Of a stretch of DNA of 64,000 nucleotides, positions 1-13,832 are shown piece after piece. The stretch lies in NCBI GenBank assembly GCA_022577435.1, contig JAKOON010000012.1, forward strand, positions 16,520,085 to 16,584,084, in the 5' to 3' direction. The notes beneath the pieces are model-generated. The model saw nothing but the letters and a program-made list of their open reading frames with translations, ran no database searches and had not been told where the DNA came from. This stretch comes from Embiotoca jacksoni (lineage: Eukaryota; Chordata; Actinopteri; Embiotocidae). The position numbers and the translations under genes were made by a program. Each line of letters opens with the position of its first letter. The first letter of the stretch is position 1.

Positions 1-3000
1 ACAGGCAGGCTGCCGTTGCTGAAAGACGTGCAATATATCGGTAATGAACAACCAATGAATCAACATAGAGATCTGAGTTTGAAGTGCGGGGACTCATCAA
101 GAGGCAGATAACACGGCCGGTGAGGGACTGTGGTGTGTATTACAATTAGAGAGATCTCTGTTGACCAGAAAAGCAAATCTAACACAAACTCAAAGCTCTC
201 AACAAACATTACACCAAGATCTGGTGTTGGGAAATAATTAATATCGCTATGATCCTTGTTAAGCATCTCTCCCTGGTTCTGACCCAAGCCCTGAACTACC
301 AAGACCAGGGACTCACCCGTGGTTTGAACTGACAAAAGAAGAGTTGGACATTGGTCAAATAACTCTGGTGCGACCCTGGTCGTTGGTATGAAAGTGGTGT
401 AACACAGCGACCATTAAGTAACATAGAGCAAAGTGTGCTGAAATTAAAAAAAATGGTGCGTTTTATTGCTTATGATTTCAACTTTTCATCTGGAAGGGGA
501 AGAATGTGTCATATTTTTTTACTCTCAAAAGGTTTATGATCACAGTATAAGTGGACAATTTCAATGGTTTGGGTTGAAGATGTCGCTGAGTCGCTTAGCC
601 AACATTAAATCAATGTCTATGCCATCCGATTACCAAAAAAAAAAACTGAATCTATTCTAGCATCGTAGCTAAAGAAACTGTATACATCATCTCTACAGAA
701 AGTGTCGTGAGTACACTGAGCTTTGATAATCTTGTCTCTGCCCCTGCAGCCCATCAAATAGAGACGTTGACAGTGTTTCCCAGTGAATCTGGAAACACTC
801 TGCAGCTTTCGGCCATCTGTCCAGCTGAACTCGGCGTGGCTCTCACCCCTGCACTCTATCCAAGTCGATATGAAGATCCCAGGTTAATTCACTTCCTTAT
901 TAATATCTCTATGATGGATAATGATTTAAGTCCCGAGTCCCGGGTCAAACCCCACATCTGGATTCCCTGATGTGAAAGAGACCTCGTAATTCCTGTTTGG
1001 AAAAATTTGAAATAAAAGGTGACCCAGCTAACCTGCTCTCACAGTGTGTGCCGCAGTGTTTTAACACTCTCTGCCACACTGATGGACACTTAAACCCTTG
1101 ACCCATAAAAGCCATGTGACTGCCATGGAAAGCTCCATGGTCATAGAGGAAGGGGGAAAATAAACGAGGAATGACCTTGATGTGGTGGTCAAGTAACAGC
1201 ATCGCCTCTTCACTGTGGGTTGCGGTCCCATAAAATGTTTTACAGTTCAGCCGAGCCTTGGAAACAACAGAATATCTGTACGCACTGAGGGTCAATATTG
1301 TTTAAACAATGCACTGAAACAAGGCAAACCTCTAATCAGGTTAAACTTTTGTTGCAGCGCAGGAAAAATCCCATCCTATAAGACTTTTGACAAGTTAAAA
1401 AATAGCTGTCAGGGATGCTACATTTATGAGTCAGTTTTATTTTTGGTGGTGTATTTTATGTATTTATAGCACAGCTTTAAAGTGGTTACAATAAACAGTA
1501 GTGTAAACTGCAGTACTTCGTCACAACATAATGCATGAAACATGCCAAACTTAATGTGTAGCGTCACCGGTCTGCCTCTACAGTTACAAGACTAAAACCA
1601 AAATATCTTCTCTCTCATTGTTTAAGAAGAAAAAATCAACCTGAAACTTCCTGCTGAAACTTCCGCAGGTCATCACTCAGCATCTGCCATTCAATTTGTC
1701 GGTGGCGATACTCGCTTTATACACCACGGTTGGTCAGCACAGGTGCAAAAGGATTTCATGTCGCTCAAGGGTGGAAGCGCTACGGGAGTCGATCGATGAC
1801 TCACGAGGATGGACTTTACCGCTCTCTGGATGGGCACTCGGAGAAGAGCATGTCGTGTATGTTGCTTTCCAGTTCTTCTCTTCCATCTTTATTTGCCCTT
1901 TAAGAGAAAAAAGGCATCTCAGGAACTCGTACAGTACTGACAGTGCTGGTCCATGAATGTATGGTCTAACATCTGCAGGAAACTGTCGGGTTCTTGAGCA
2001 ACCAAGCACTTGGACGTTGCAGATTTTGCCAGCGTTGATATTATTGTCTACAGAAGTCAGACGATGGAATGTGGACATTTGTAGGATTTCTGAAGATCGG
2101 ACTGGAGAAATTATGGCTCTCTTTGTAAATATGTGCCAAAAACGCATTGGCTTTAACTGCAAAACTGTTTTTATCTGTGAGAGTGCGTGTGATGCACGCC
2201 ACATTTGGAAAGGATTAGTTCAACTGTCCAGGAGGTGTTTGCAAAATACGGTAGGTTTTTAAAGAAAGTGGAATATTTGGAGGAATGCACGATTCCAATG
2301 GGAATAAAAAGAATGAAAGTACACGCAAGGGATGGAGCTTGAGCCTGAAAATAAACAAAAGAAGATATAGGTTTCTGCAACACGCAGTTTGAGCTTATCG
2401 TGAAAGCCATGCATCTTATACATTCTACTTTCTGAAGAAGAAGAAACAAGTTTTCTGCACAAACAAGGCATCAAAATGAAGCATTCTTAAGCATTTATCA
2501 TAACACAAAAAGCATTAAATTAGAATAGTTTGGGAGCACAAAGACAGAAACGAGTTCCAAAATAAATGAAACCATTTGGAATTTGAATATTTCAATATTT
2601 ACACTCCCTCAAATTTACACAAGCTGTGGGAGAAATGTGTTTTCCCTCAGAATAGAGGGAAGAAATGGCTAAGAGGAAAAAGCTGGGTGGAGGAAAAGGT
2701 GGAGTGGCTCGGATTAGCCCACATGTTGGTAATTTATCACACATAAACCTCACACCTAATTTTCACACCTGTAGCTCAACATGCAGGGAGTCTAGTAATT
2801 CACTCACTCACACACACACACACACTCAAACACGCTGCTGAGCGAGACATGGCCGTGGGTTTTTTTCCCTCGGCGTGGGAGAGGACCGAGGACATCACAG
2901 GAGAGGATCAGTCAAGTCGGCGGGCATGCTTGGCATATTTGCACCCCATGTAGCTCTGCTCAGTCTCTCCCGCCCAATCCGTGTTCGCTCTCCCCTCCCC

Positions 3001-3179
3001 ATTTGTCATCACCTTGACTAAACTCATCCCCACGTCCCGCTCTAAAAAAGTCCAAAAAAAACCAAGTAGACTTGCTCGTGGATTCATTATACTCGCCCGA
3101 AAGCGCAATATATCCGGGGATCCAGATGGGAGACGGGACTCTTCATCTACTGAGGTGTTGCGCAAAAACAGATTGTAAA

Positions 3180-3710
3180 GTAAAAGAGCTGAAGTTTCGT
3201 CAGTAATTGAAAATTCTGGGAAAAGAAACCAAATCTTTCACTCAAGTAAAAGTAGCTGCAAGGATTGTTCAACTGGTAAAAAAAAAAAAAAAATCTGAAA
3301 CAAACGTAAAAGTCCACTGACTTTCTTCTTTGGAGAATTTACTAGCAGGTAGTTTTCTTCTGAGTAGCAAACTCCATCCACCAACAACTACATCCACTGA
3401 TGAAGACTTTATTAGCTGAGTAACCTGACCGATGATCATGCATCGTAATTTATTCATGCTATATTTAATGCAAAACGTAATTTCTGGTCTCACTAAGGTA
3501 AAACTTTTCCAACAGAGATTAATAAAGTAAAGTAATTATAACCCCTTAAATTGTAGTAGATCTCAGTAATGCAGCTGACAATAGTGGACGAAGTATTCAG
3601 ATCCAACTGTCTAAGTACATTTCTATACCAGCGGGTGCTTGAATGTACATCTATAAATCCTATTGTAATTTGTAATTATTGTGTAAAGTAAATATAATTG
3701 TTAAATGAAT
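3180..3710. repeat. Degenerate teleost interspersed repeat
   Basis: The segment contains phrases such as CACTCAAGTAAAAGTAGCTG near 3240 and GTGGACGAAGTATTCAGATC near 3583. They resemble a common fish repeat that I recall as GTGGAAGAAGTATTCAGATC with CTTAAGTAAAAGTACTAATA. Boundaries are vague and the copy is diverged. Recognition is from memory only. Confidence 0.4.
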
Positions 3711-4591
3711 GAAAATGTAAACTTTCAAGTGAAATTGAGTGAAGTGAAAGTTGAAAGGAGCAGGAAATGGAAATACTTGAGGAAAATGTCAGCAGCTAAA
3801 AACTGGTTGACTGAATGTATTTTACCCGTTACATTCAACCACTGGCTGCCAATCACTAGAACTCACATGACTCAGCCAGGTACTAAAAGCTTTGCTTTGG
3901 ATATTTGCCGTTTGCAGCGTACAGTGTCTTGCGATCCTTCTGACATATGGACTTGTTTGGAATAAACACAATAGCAGGTAGCTAAAGAGTGCTCCCTAAA
4001 CAAACTCCAATTTCACACAGCGGGTTTGAAAAGAAGCATACAGCATTTAAAATGAAGATAAAACAATAAACAAAAAAGGAAAACAAGAATTTGATACCAT
4101 TTTTTTTTAAGTAGTTCCTTTCTCTGACTCATTTCATCTCGACGTGAACGTCTGTGGTAAAGTTCTACCTCATTAACCCTTTAACAGGATACAACCTCGC
4201 ACCCCTTCCTCACCCGCTGAGGCCAACAGGGAGATCTGAGGTGATCGCCAGGGTCAAAAGTGGAGCACACCACGAGGAACAGATGGCAAAAACCTGGTCT
4301 CACTTTCAGTCGTGGTGCCTGACACGGAAAAAAAACTCCAAAACATCAAAGACTTATTTTTTCCCCCCAAACAATTGGGCTGGATCGAATATTGACATCA
4401 GGTCCTTCATGGGAAAATACCACCTTGCTTGTTTTATTGCCTAACTGAATTCTGAAGAAGAGGCCACAGTATTATTTCATCATTTTGCTGGTTAGAGGGT
4501 TGAATCTTGGAATAATACGAGTATTTTTTTTTTTCTGCCGCTACCAGCGGCCAATATGCTGCAAAGTTGTCTTTTAATGTGACCATGTCAG

Positions 4592-4594
<3 letters not shown>

Positions 4595-4633
<39 letters not shown>
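4595..4633. repeat. (CA)n microsatellite
   Basis: An uninterrupted CA run of about 20 units in the rspo2 intron. Confidence 0.97.
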
Positions 4634-4636
<3 letters not shown>

Positions 4637-6021
4637 AACCAGACTTTCAAGAGAAGTTCATCTGAGGTATCTTCGCTGGCCTGTGATATACAGTCTGTTT
4701 AGACGTCTCCAGCCACCTCCTCTGGTAGCAGGTGCCCGGGTCACATCTGGCCTCGTGTTCTCAAAACCAACCACAAAACTGCCCCCAAATGGCTTGGCAC
4801 TGCCCGCGCTTCTTAACAGAACCGGCTTGTGTTGGCTGTAAAAGGTCGCACTCAGCCCTCCGGAGCAAACGTTTCTTTTCTACAGTTCCCTTTGAGAGGA
4901 ACTTGGAATATACACTTTCCTAAAGTATGAAGGATGAGTGTATTCCGCAGGCAAAAATAGAGCGCATACGTACATCGAAATGAGCAACGACTGCAGTGCA
5001 ACGCTGATCCTCTTTCAACACAAGTACTGCATGTCCTCATCAGCGTGGAAACTCAATCTGCTGCCTCTCACAAACGACAGCGAGGCGTTAGGTGTTGCAA
5101 CACAAAGAACTTTTCAGAAGACTTGCATCCAAAATCTCTGGGTGGCATGAGGTCGTCAAAGCGTATCATTACATGGAGGCAGCGGAGTACGATGCATGGG
5201 GGCTGTACCTGTCTTGTGCCTGCACGCCACACTGTTTACTGCTACAAATGAGCAGCAAATCGGCTTGTCATGCGTTGGCAGCTGTTACAACAATCCTCCA
5301 AGGTGCTGAATGTGCCAATAACTCAACCGCAGGAGTTGTCTGCTCGTGTCTAAACAGTCAGAAAAAAATGTCTCACATGCAACCTCATATCCTCCAAAAA
5401 TAATCCTGAAGGTAGTAAGATCTTTTTAGGAATATACCGCTCTAGCCGCTCATATGCATATGCATGTACGCTTGAACTCGTTGCTGATGCTAACCAGCCC
5501 CATACTGTCCATTACACTTCACTCGTGTTCATTACCGCACCAAGGCAGTACCATCCCGAAAGCCATTAGCTGGTAAACATATAAACTACATGTGACCCCT
5601 GTCTACAGATACACATTAGTCATGGCTCCTGCTGGTGACAGCTGTTTACACAGCTAAGGCCGCTGCTCCTGAGACCTGGCCCCAGTCCAAATAAAATAAT
5701 ATCCAGTTAAGGAAAAGTCAGCCAAGATGTAACACAAGTGCATAACAAGAAGGGAAAAAAGAGCGCAGGAATCTGAGAAATGTTAATGGACTTCTTGTTC
5801 TTTTAAAGCTTTATAGTTTTCTGGCGAGCATTTGTCTGTACCACAGTCTTATTTCATTGTCTGGATGCTAAAACAAGATTAGTGAGAAACCCTAATGGAA
5901 AAAAGAAAAGTCAAAGGCAGTTGCCATAATTGATGCGTTCTTTGACAAAGCGCAACATAAAAATGTGCTGCGTTGAAATCAAGTTTATCCCGCAATTAGA
6001 CTTTCACCCTTTTTCTGTTTA

Positions 6022-6023
<2 letters not shown>

Positions 6024-6090
<67 letters not shown>

Positions 6091-6113
6091 TGTGTGCGTG
6101 TGCGCGTGCGTTT
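6024..6113. repeat. (GT)n microsatellite with GTGC interruptions
   Basis: About 30 perfect GT units are followed by an imperfect GTGC-rich tail. Open frames over this run (poly Cys-Val on plus, poly His-Thr on minus) are artefacts. Confidence 0.97.
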
Positions 6114-6965
6114 GTGTATTTATGTCTAAAGTGTGCATGAGGGATAGCCAGAGAAAAGCACAAAAACATACATTGGCTTCACACAGCTCAGACGACGACA
6201 ACAACAACAAGACAAACAACAACTAAAAAGACCACAACCACAATACAACACGACGTGCACTGCAAAAGTCAAGAGGGCTGGGCCTGCTTTGATGGAGAAA
6301 ATTCTTGGTAAAAGATGATAAATTGCCTCTCATTTAGTGACAGGTGAATAGAAATTATTATCCAACGTGCTAAAGAAGAAAACTGTGGTTCAGTTCACCA
6401 CACTTGACTTTCATCATATACAGTGTAGTATTATTATTGTAATAGCCAACAGCACTGTCAAACCCATCGCACCAAAATCTTTCCTACTGTGGGTGGTGAG
6501 TTGGGTTCTGGTGACTGAAAGTAATGAATGGCATCATTTTCACAGGAAACAGTATCAATGACCCCACTTCTCTACATGGGACCATCTGCATTTGTTGAAC
6601 CTTTGCTCATTTATTCAGGTTTTTCCTTTCATTTGTAACCCATATGTATTTCACTTAAGTAACCAAACTGGAACCAAACAAAAAGGCTGCTTGTCAGAGA
6701 CCATCCAGTCTGAGTGTACTCAGCATACTGTATAAAAAAAACTCATTTCTGTGGCTGGATTTGTGGACCTTTAGTCCAGCAATGCAATTCAAATTGCACG
6801 AATCAATACTTTTTAGATGAACAACGTTGGATCGTTTGACCACGTGTAATGTGAAAAGGTGTTGTTTGGTGTTGAACCCGAACTGAATCACCTTAATATG
6901 AAGTGGAAGCGCTGAAAGCCGCACTTCCTTGAATGGCCACTTGAGGCTGGCTCTAAAAGAGAATC

Positions 6966-7031
6966 AATTGTAAATTTCCCCACTGTGGGACTAATAAAGG
7001 ATTATTTTATTTTCGGATTATTTTATTTTAT
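6966..7031 (+). mobile_element. LINE-like 3' tail
   Basis: The stretch TTGTAAATTTCCCCACTGTG, then GGGACTAATAAAGGATT, ends in an ATTTT-type tandem. This matches the 3' end of abundant teleost non-LTR retrotransposons or their SINE derivatives, which end in AATAAAG plus a short tandem repeat. Only the tail is present, with no reverse transcriptase. The exact clade cannot be told. Confidence 0.55.
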
Positions 7032-7129
7032 CCCCACTGACCCGTATGTTAAAATGCCCAACTTTGCAGCAGAAATAAACATGTTTACAGCCTAGTACAG
7101 AAAACGGTTTAGGTCTTCCGAGGCTCAGT

Positions 7130-7250
7130 CATATACTGCCAAGATGGCAACTGCCACTGGGATTTGAGCTTCAAAACCACTCTTAAGGAAACCTATGGGA
7201 GACATCACGAAGGCTATGTTTATTTTTTACACACCATCTATGAGTTCTCC
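7130..7250. repeat. Teleost interspersed repeat fragment
   Basis: The phrase AAGGAAACCTATGGGAGACA, with the adjoining CATCACGAAGGCTATGTTTA and an ACACCATCTATGAG end, resembles a widespread fish repeat that I recall as CCTATGGGTGACGTCACGG followed by TACAGTCTATGG. The element may continue to about 7450, but I do not recognise that part. Confidence 0.45.
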
Positions 7251-8075
7251 TCAGCTGTAGTGGGCTTTTTAGTATCCCTGGGGCTAATTAGCTAGCCTGG
7301 AGTTGGCAGACCAAAATTCACTGCACAATGTAACGGGTCTGTCGATGCTCCATTGAGAATCATTTCCAGTCATTGCATCCTACGAGGCGTAGACCTCAGA
7401 TTCATTTTGGAGCCACTGGAGCAGCCTTTAACCAACTGACATTGACCACGATATGTGCCTAAACTCTTCCAAGCTGGACATCAACTTCATCACTCTGGTC
7501 GCTGATTGGTCTGTCCTTCAGAGTGGCTGACCAAACATTAATTCAGAGGCGAAGACAGAAGCTTTTAAATGCTACCTACCCAGTACCAAAAAACATTAGT
7601 GACTGTTAGTTGGCAAGCAAGTCAAGTGAGCATTAGCATTAGCAGCTAAAATGCCATCTATTTACCCTGGTGGTTGGTGGAGACCAGACAACAGACAAAA
7701 ATATTGGACTTACATTTGTTACATGTACAGAAATACAACTCCAACTGATTGGTAATGCCGCTCTGTAGCTCCTGGATGTGTTAATGAGCAACTGTTAGCG
7801 AATCCGCTTTATAAGGAAATAATATATTGTCTTTACAGCTTGTTGAGCTACTCCCAAAAGTAGAGCAGGGGGACAATCGTATTGCTTTTCTCTGATAACA
7901 GACAGATGCATGTATTATTTAATCACTCCTCTATCATACATCCTGTCTTCCTATCACTTTCCTCCTCTTTGCTCCTTCTATTCTGACCACATAAATCTAC
8001 AGGGGATGACCCTCTAAGACCTCTTTATATCTGACATGCACGCTACGTTGCCCTCACTGTATCTCCCCTCTCACC

Positions 8076-8099
8076 CCTCCTCCTCCTCCTCCTCCTCCC
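8076..8099. repeat. (CTC)n trinucleotide repeat
   Basis: A run of eight CTC/TCC units inside a pyrimidine-rich stretch. Confidence 0.9.
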
Positions 8100-9042
8100 T
8101 CGCCTCTCTGCCTTCCCCTCCCTCCACAGAGGGAGTCAGAGAGACAATGAGCTAAGCATCAAGGCCCAGTAATGACTCCCAGCCTGGTTCCTGATTAAAA
8201 ACACACCGGGTGCTTCTGCACTCCGCAGGCAGCCATGAGGCCTTTCCCTCCTCACACCACAAGGCCCTGAGAGCGAGGACATAGAAGCAGAGGCCAGCCC
8301 CAACACAGCTCCATGGCCAAGAAAAGAAAACCCCTCAAAAATAGTGTAAGCCCTTCACACTGTATCATTCAAAGCTCTTGTCCCAACTAGTCCAAGCCTA
8401 ATTCCAGAGACAAGCCTTCATTTAATCTAAGGGTGCCCAAATACCAATATTGACTCCAACCTCAGCCAAAACCATAACAAAGCCATTACAGAGGCTGCTT
8501 ACAGTCCGTGGCAAAGACACATGAAGGGTGGAGCTGAAATATCCTGTCATATTTTTGGATGTATTCTAAAGCGTGCTGTCTTTAACACCTTACGATCATT
8601 GGGACAAACCACTTGCAGTAACAGAATGAGAAAGGCACATTTTATCAACATGTACCTGAGCTTATCGATGCAACAGATTTGCAGCATCTCCACAGATGGA
8701 CACAGTCAGAAGGCGGCAGCGGGGGCTGCGGCACCTTTACCTGTACCTCTCCATGTCCACACTCGGGCCGCCAAATTACAGGCGAGCTCCGCACAGAAAC
8801 GCTTTATTGCATCTGACCAGCTCACTTCCTCTCCATACCAAAGGCATTGCATGCTGAGCCTTATTTTGATGTGGCGTGTAAGCATAATTAGAGGTCCCAT
8901 AAAGGCAGGGAGAGGGGGGAAAAAGGAGTCTTGTCCATCTGTCGAGTGTTAAGGGGCGGGCACGTGGGTAGCGATCAGAGCCCCATGCCTCCCTCTTGTT
9001 AAAGCCATTCAAACACTGATGCTAACAGCACCAAACGAGAGT

Positions 9043-9043
<1 letters not shown>

Positions 9044-9118
<75 letters not shown>
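9044..9118. repeat. (GT)n microsatellite
   Basis: About 37 uninterrupted GT units. It gives rise to spurious Cys-Val and His-Thr open frames. Confidence 0.97.
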
Positions 9119-9121
<3 letters not shown>

Positions 9122-9489
9122 TTTCTGCACACATTGGTGTATTTTGTCAAGGGGCCTCCTCGAGTTTCAGATTTCCAGTCTTTGCCGATCGATGCAAAGT
9201 AGGTACTAGTCAACACGCACACAGAGGAACACACCGACATGGCCAACAAGAGCAGAGTGCGGCGTTTTCTGGAAACACCAGACATTGAGCATCTTTCCGA
9301 GGGCTCTTGGACCGCCAAATCCGAGCGGATCGTCTGCACATTCAGGGGAGCAAGAAAATGCGATTCTCAGCCTGTAAAATAAAATCATCGACTAAACCGA
9401 ATGCTTAAAAACATCATTGCCATTACGATTGAAAAAAAATGTACCCATTTATGTTATAAAAATATAACTTGGTTAAATTGGCTCATTTG

Positions 9490-9895
9490 CTCTTCGACAC
9501 CACTCTCATATCTGTATGCTGAGTATGAAGATGAAGCTACAGCCAGCAGCCTGTTAGCGTAGCAAAAAAAAAAAAGAAGAAACAAACCTAGGAACATACA
9601 AAAAACAGCTTTTACTTTTTTTGTACACGTTAAACAAATGACATACGTGTTGGTGAGCTTTGTGGACGGAGCCGAGCCGAGCAGAGCCGTTTTCTGTCTT
9701 TATGCCGATCTGAGCCGCAGGCTTCATATTTACCGAACAGCAAACACCAAAGAATGGTTTCTATTTTCTATTCCCATGTCATTTTGCAAGTGCCCTCATG
9801 ATTTGAAGTGTTAATTGTAATTTGTATGTAAATTGTCTAGCACTTGACAAGAAAGGGAATGAGTATTGTTTCTTAAAATGTCCAACTATTTCAGC
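9490..9895. mobile_element. Diverged MITE-like repeat, same family as the one at 51.3 kb
   Basis: The left part reads GACACCACTCTCATATCTGT then GAAGCTACAGCCAGCAGCCT. The middle carries GACGGAGCCGAGCCGAGCAG and CTGTCTTTATGCCGATC. The right part has GGCTTCATATTTACCGAACA and ends AAAATGTCCAACTATTTCAG. In order, these match a common fish repeat with a GGACAGAGCCAGGCTAGC core and AAAATGTCGAACTATTCC ends. An A-rich insertion near 9565-9650 interrupts it. Confidence 0.55.
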
Positions 9896-11344
9896 AAAGG
9901 GGAAATAGCTCATTTTAACAATTCCCATGATTCGATTCATTGAGGAAAAAACACAATGGATGCCTATTGTTTTCAGGTCATTACCTCTAAACAGCTCTTC
10001 ACTGGGTTCTTTTAGAGGTGTGTATTAGTAATGTGAGAGGTAAGTAGTCTGGAAGTGCGTTTGGGTTTAAGCCTGAGGGGCTCCATCTCCGGCTCTGGGC
10101 AGCTCTCCTACCTGTGAAGCCCTCGTATGAGTCATTTTTTCAAAAAATGCTTCTTTTGTGTTGTTGTTTTATGTGTGGCACTTGGAAATGATTCCCCAAC
10201 ATTAGAATCTTTATGGCCCAATAAACAACCAAATTGGCTGGTCATATTTAGTAGCTTTATAAAGGAAACGTATTAAGGTGTAATTGCTGCGGGGGAGTGG
10301 GCATAGGTGAGGGTTGCAAAATTGCCCTCACACTCTGGAGGGACACGGCAGTTTTTGTCTGCTGCTCTGAGAGTTTCCGATCAGCACGAGGAAATGTGGA
10401 GCGTATTAGAAGGTTTGATTTAATAAGTTCATTTTATTTCACATTTCCGAAAAAATGAACTTTTACAGCGTGGTAAAAGCGAAGCCTGAAATAAAAACAT
10501 CTGTTTGGCATTTAGCTTTGCCAGCTATGGGATCTTCTGATGACAACGACTGAGGGTGGAAGAGAAGATCCATTTGTGTATTCCCCCACCCAACCCTTTC
10601 ATCGAATAAAAGAGAAAGGAAAGACCAAGTCTGCGCGCAATAAATGTGTTCTCACTGTGATGCGATACATATCATACATAATCCTGCAACACCCAGGGAG
10701 TTGATAGATGAGTACCTCTCCCACCTCTTTGTCTCACTCCCCCTACATAACAACGTTGGGTAAAAGATTGTTCAGGTCATTAAATTCATTCAGATTGATT
10801 AAATCTCTCAGTGGATTTCTTTTTTTTTTTTCTCAGGTAAAAACACTGAAAAAGTGAAACAGATCATCCCACTTTGAGACTTGGTACCTCGAAAGAATCT
10901 CTCTCTCTGTGTTCCTCTCCAGAAGAAAGTTCATGCCACTGCACGTTATTTTTTTTTTTCCCTTCTTGCCGGGGTTTTCGGCAGTGTAGCGTGGCACGAG
11001 CGCACTGAGGACCCTTTCAGCGGCTTCACCTGATACCGCTGCGACTCGGAGCAGAGGAGCTGCAGTACAGGCCGGGATCGACATGCAGGTCAAACAAGGA
11101 GCTAGTCTTTCGACAGAGTTCGGAGGCCGGGTCAGACTAATGTGATTTATCAATACGGCTACATAAGTGAATCATTGTGCTTAATGGCCATGATAATCCC
11201 CGAGACAGATCACAGACATGATTGGTTGAAAAGTTGGGGGTTGGGTGAGGGGAGTGGAGACATTGTTGTGGACTTGATGTCTTGATCATGAGGAACATGC
11301 ACCTGCAGGGTGTCCATGTATCTCCCCGTATTCTTTTTCTTTCT

Positions 11345-11369
11345 CACACACACACACACACACACACAC
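11345..11369. repeat. Short (CA)n microsatellite
   Basis: Twelve CA units, followed by CA-rich imperfect sequence to about 11392. Confidence 0.9.
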
Positions 11370-11574
11370 TCGAGCGCACACATCCACACACAGATTTACA
11401 CGTATCGAAGCTTGGCTGATGGGGCCTGGGAGAGAAAAGACAGAGCTCTGTTCCTTGACGCTGGAGCTCGGGCTCAGGTCAAGACTCAGCTCGCTGTAAT
11501 CCCTCTCAGGTGATGCTGTTCACATTCAGCCATTTCCAGCTGATCTGCTTAAATATGCCTTCCTCATCCCCCTT

Positions 11575-11598
11575 AAAAAAAAAAAAAAAAAAAAAAAA
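11575..11598. repeat. Poly(A) run
   Basis: Twenty-four consecutive A residues followed by a pyrimidine-rich stretch. No associated retroposon body was recognised. Confidence 0.95.
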
Positions 11599-13676
11599 CC
11601 TCCCCCTCCCTCCTCTCCAACCAGCACAAGCTCCGAGGGTGGTGAGAAGCAGGGAGGGGTGACTGCTATTCCTACATCAGATCAGATGGCCGTTTAGCAT
11701 TTAAGCGGCCAATCGGGTGCCTGACATGAATAAAATAAACACCCTTATGGAATGAGAAGAGAGGAGTCGGGATGCAGGGCTAACATCACCTGGATTCGAG
11801 TGGCATCTTGTGGGAAGGCCTTGTTAACAGACGTGGCATCTGCAGGGCTTTTTCACTTTTTCCAAAGGCGAGAGTGGCAAGGCTGTTTTAAAAGCAGCTT
11901 CTTGGAGCGTTCCCTCTCGTCCCCCTTTAGCCACTTAATCAACGTATTATATTGCTCTGAGGTACCGGGTTCCAACATTAACACTTACACCCACAAACCT
12001 GGGACTTTGTGTGAGCTTTCAGCACACAGAGGCCGGATTTCCAGGACTGAAAATGTTTGAATGGCTTAACTGCATCTAAAGATGCTGTACTTTTACAATT
12101 CATGCAGCCAAAAAATGGATATGGCTAATGAAATATTTTTAAATGATCTTCTTTTTTTTTTGTTATATTAAAAAACTAAAAGTCAATTTACAAGATCCAA
12201 ATATCTGATGGTGTCAAGTTTCTGCACAGTCCTGTTCGTATTTAACCGCAGGTAACGACTATATTATGTGGATTTTTGGCACAAACACACCACACACACA
12301 CACTTTTTGTTTCTGACTTTTACCAGCAGTAAAAATTGTCGTGCATCTCTGACCTCACTCCGTCCTGCCACACTGCACAGGTTTCACATAATGACTTTTG
12401 TCCTTCAAAAAACATCTTGGATCTCAGTGGAGGAACAGATTACACAGCTGAATATGATCTGAAACATGCTGCTGCCTGCTGGGAATTCAAATTTGGGATT
12501 TTCGGAGTAGACGTTGAAGGGTTAACAGTATCACATGGCAACTTTTCACCACTCTCGCCTGCTATTACCTATTCATTACCTGTTTAAACGGCTTAGGGCC
12601 CCACTGTGTATCTCTGTTCCTTCAGGCAGCACTGGTACTCCAGCCTGATTTTATGTAGTCAGCAGGTGGCATCATTAGCCAGAGAATAAAAATGAAAAGC
12701 AATACCCTTGTGTCTCGCTATGATATCATAGCAGGCCTCATTGGCATCATTTTCCTGTTTCTAGTGGGCAGGATAGGGTATAAGGAGGTGTAAATTTAAT
12801 ATGTTTTGTCATCTGTTTTACATAAAAAGAAAATGTATATGTACAATTACCACAGCCAAATGGGAGGTTGGGTCACGCCATGCAGTGTGTGAGCAAGACA
12901 AGATCAGCCCAGAAACCACACAAAGATCCCAATCGTAACTGTGCCGGAGCCGTATGCGACGCTTGTTTTACGCCTTGACATATCCTAATTATGATGCCAT
13001 CTCTATCCCTTACACCTCGCTCAGTCTGTGCGGCTGCAAGTGCACAGTATATCATCGGCGGAACTTCATTTTTTTTCCATGCATGTAAAACTGAAAAACA
13101 GCATTTGTTAAATTATGCAGGATGTGTTTCGTTACGCATAAAGCAGTCACGCCTGGGGGGCGCAGTGTGGCCAAATTGAGTTTCGAACGTGTCTGGGTCT
13201 CAACACTCCTGAACGGTTTGGATAGCTCCCCGTGCATGCCAGACAGGTTGTATATAAAGCTGTCACAGGAACCTTGAGGGCTAGAAAAATATTCAAGCAT
13301 TTCTGGGCCTATTGGACAATGATCTCTTACACATGCTTCTTTCAATATAACCGTGATAAATAAAGGAAGGAAGCAAATACCAAAAACTTGGCCGACTGCC
13401 ACCACTTGCTAGAATGGCACTTTTGGCCCAAAGTGCTGAAACCCGCCCCCCTCCCCTCACAAACACACACATACACTTTCAACAGTATTATAAAGGCAAA
13501 ACCTGTACATATTTGCATGGGATTAGTTTGACAAGTGTAACATCCTCTCTGAGAGCTGGCTGTAACAATGTGTAGCTTATAACACCCAGCCTAAAGCTGT
13601 TCTTGAGGTCAAATGTGTAAGTTAACCTCTTGATCTCATTTCTACTGGTTAACCCACCACCGCCACCCCCTCTTCC

Positions 13677-13683
<7 letters not shown>

Positions 13684-13731
<48 letters not shown>

Positions 13732-13742
13732 GCACGCACGCG

Positions 13743-13812
<70 letters not shown>

Positions 13813-13832
13813 TACAAACAAACAAACAAACA
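13684..13832. repeat. Compound (CT)n / (CA)n / (AAAC)n microsatellite
   Basis: A (TC)22 tract passes through a CACGCACGCGCACACGCGCG transition into about 28 CA units, then an ATAC and AAAC tail. Overlapping open frames up to 174 codons on both strands are repeat artefacts. Confidence 0.95.

Noticed and set aside
944..957. GGTCAAACCCC considered as a tRNA B box
   Set aside because: It does not fit GWTCRANNC, and no A box or cloverleaf arms are present upstream.
1734..2204. 156-codon minus-strand open frame in the rspo2 intron
   Set aside because: No recognisable domain, another open frame overlaps it on the opposite strand, and the sequence lacks coding texture; probably chance.
2436..2475. 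TTTCTTCTTCTTCAG on the minus strand, considered as the rspo2 FFFLRREG furin-repeat exon
   Set aside because: The frame hits a stop directly and the surrounding cysteines of the furin repeat are absent.
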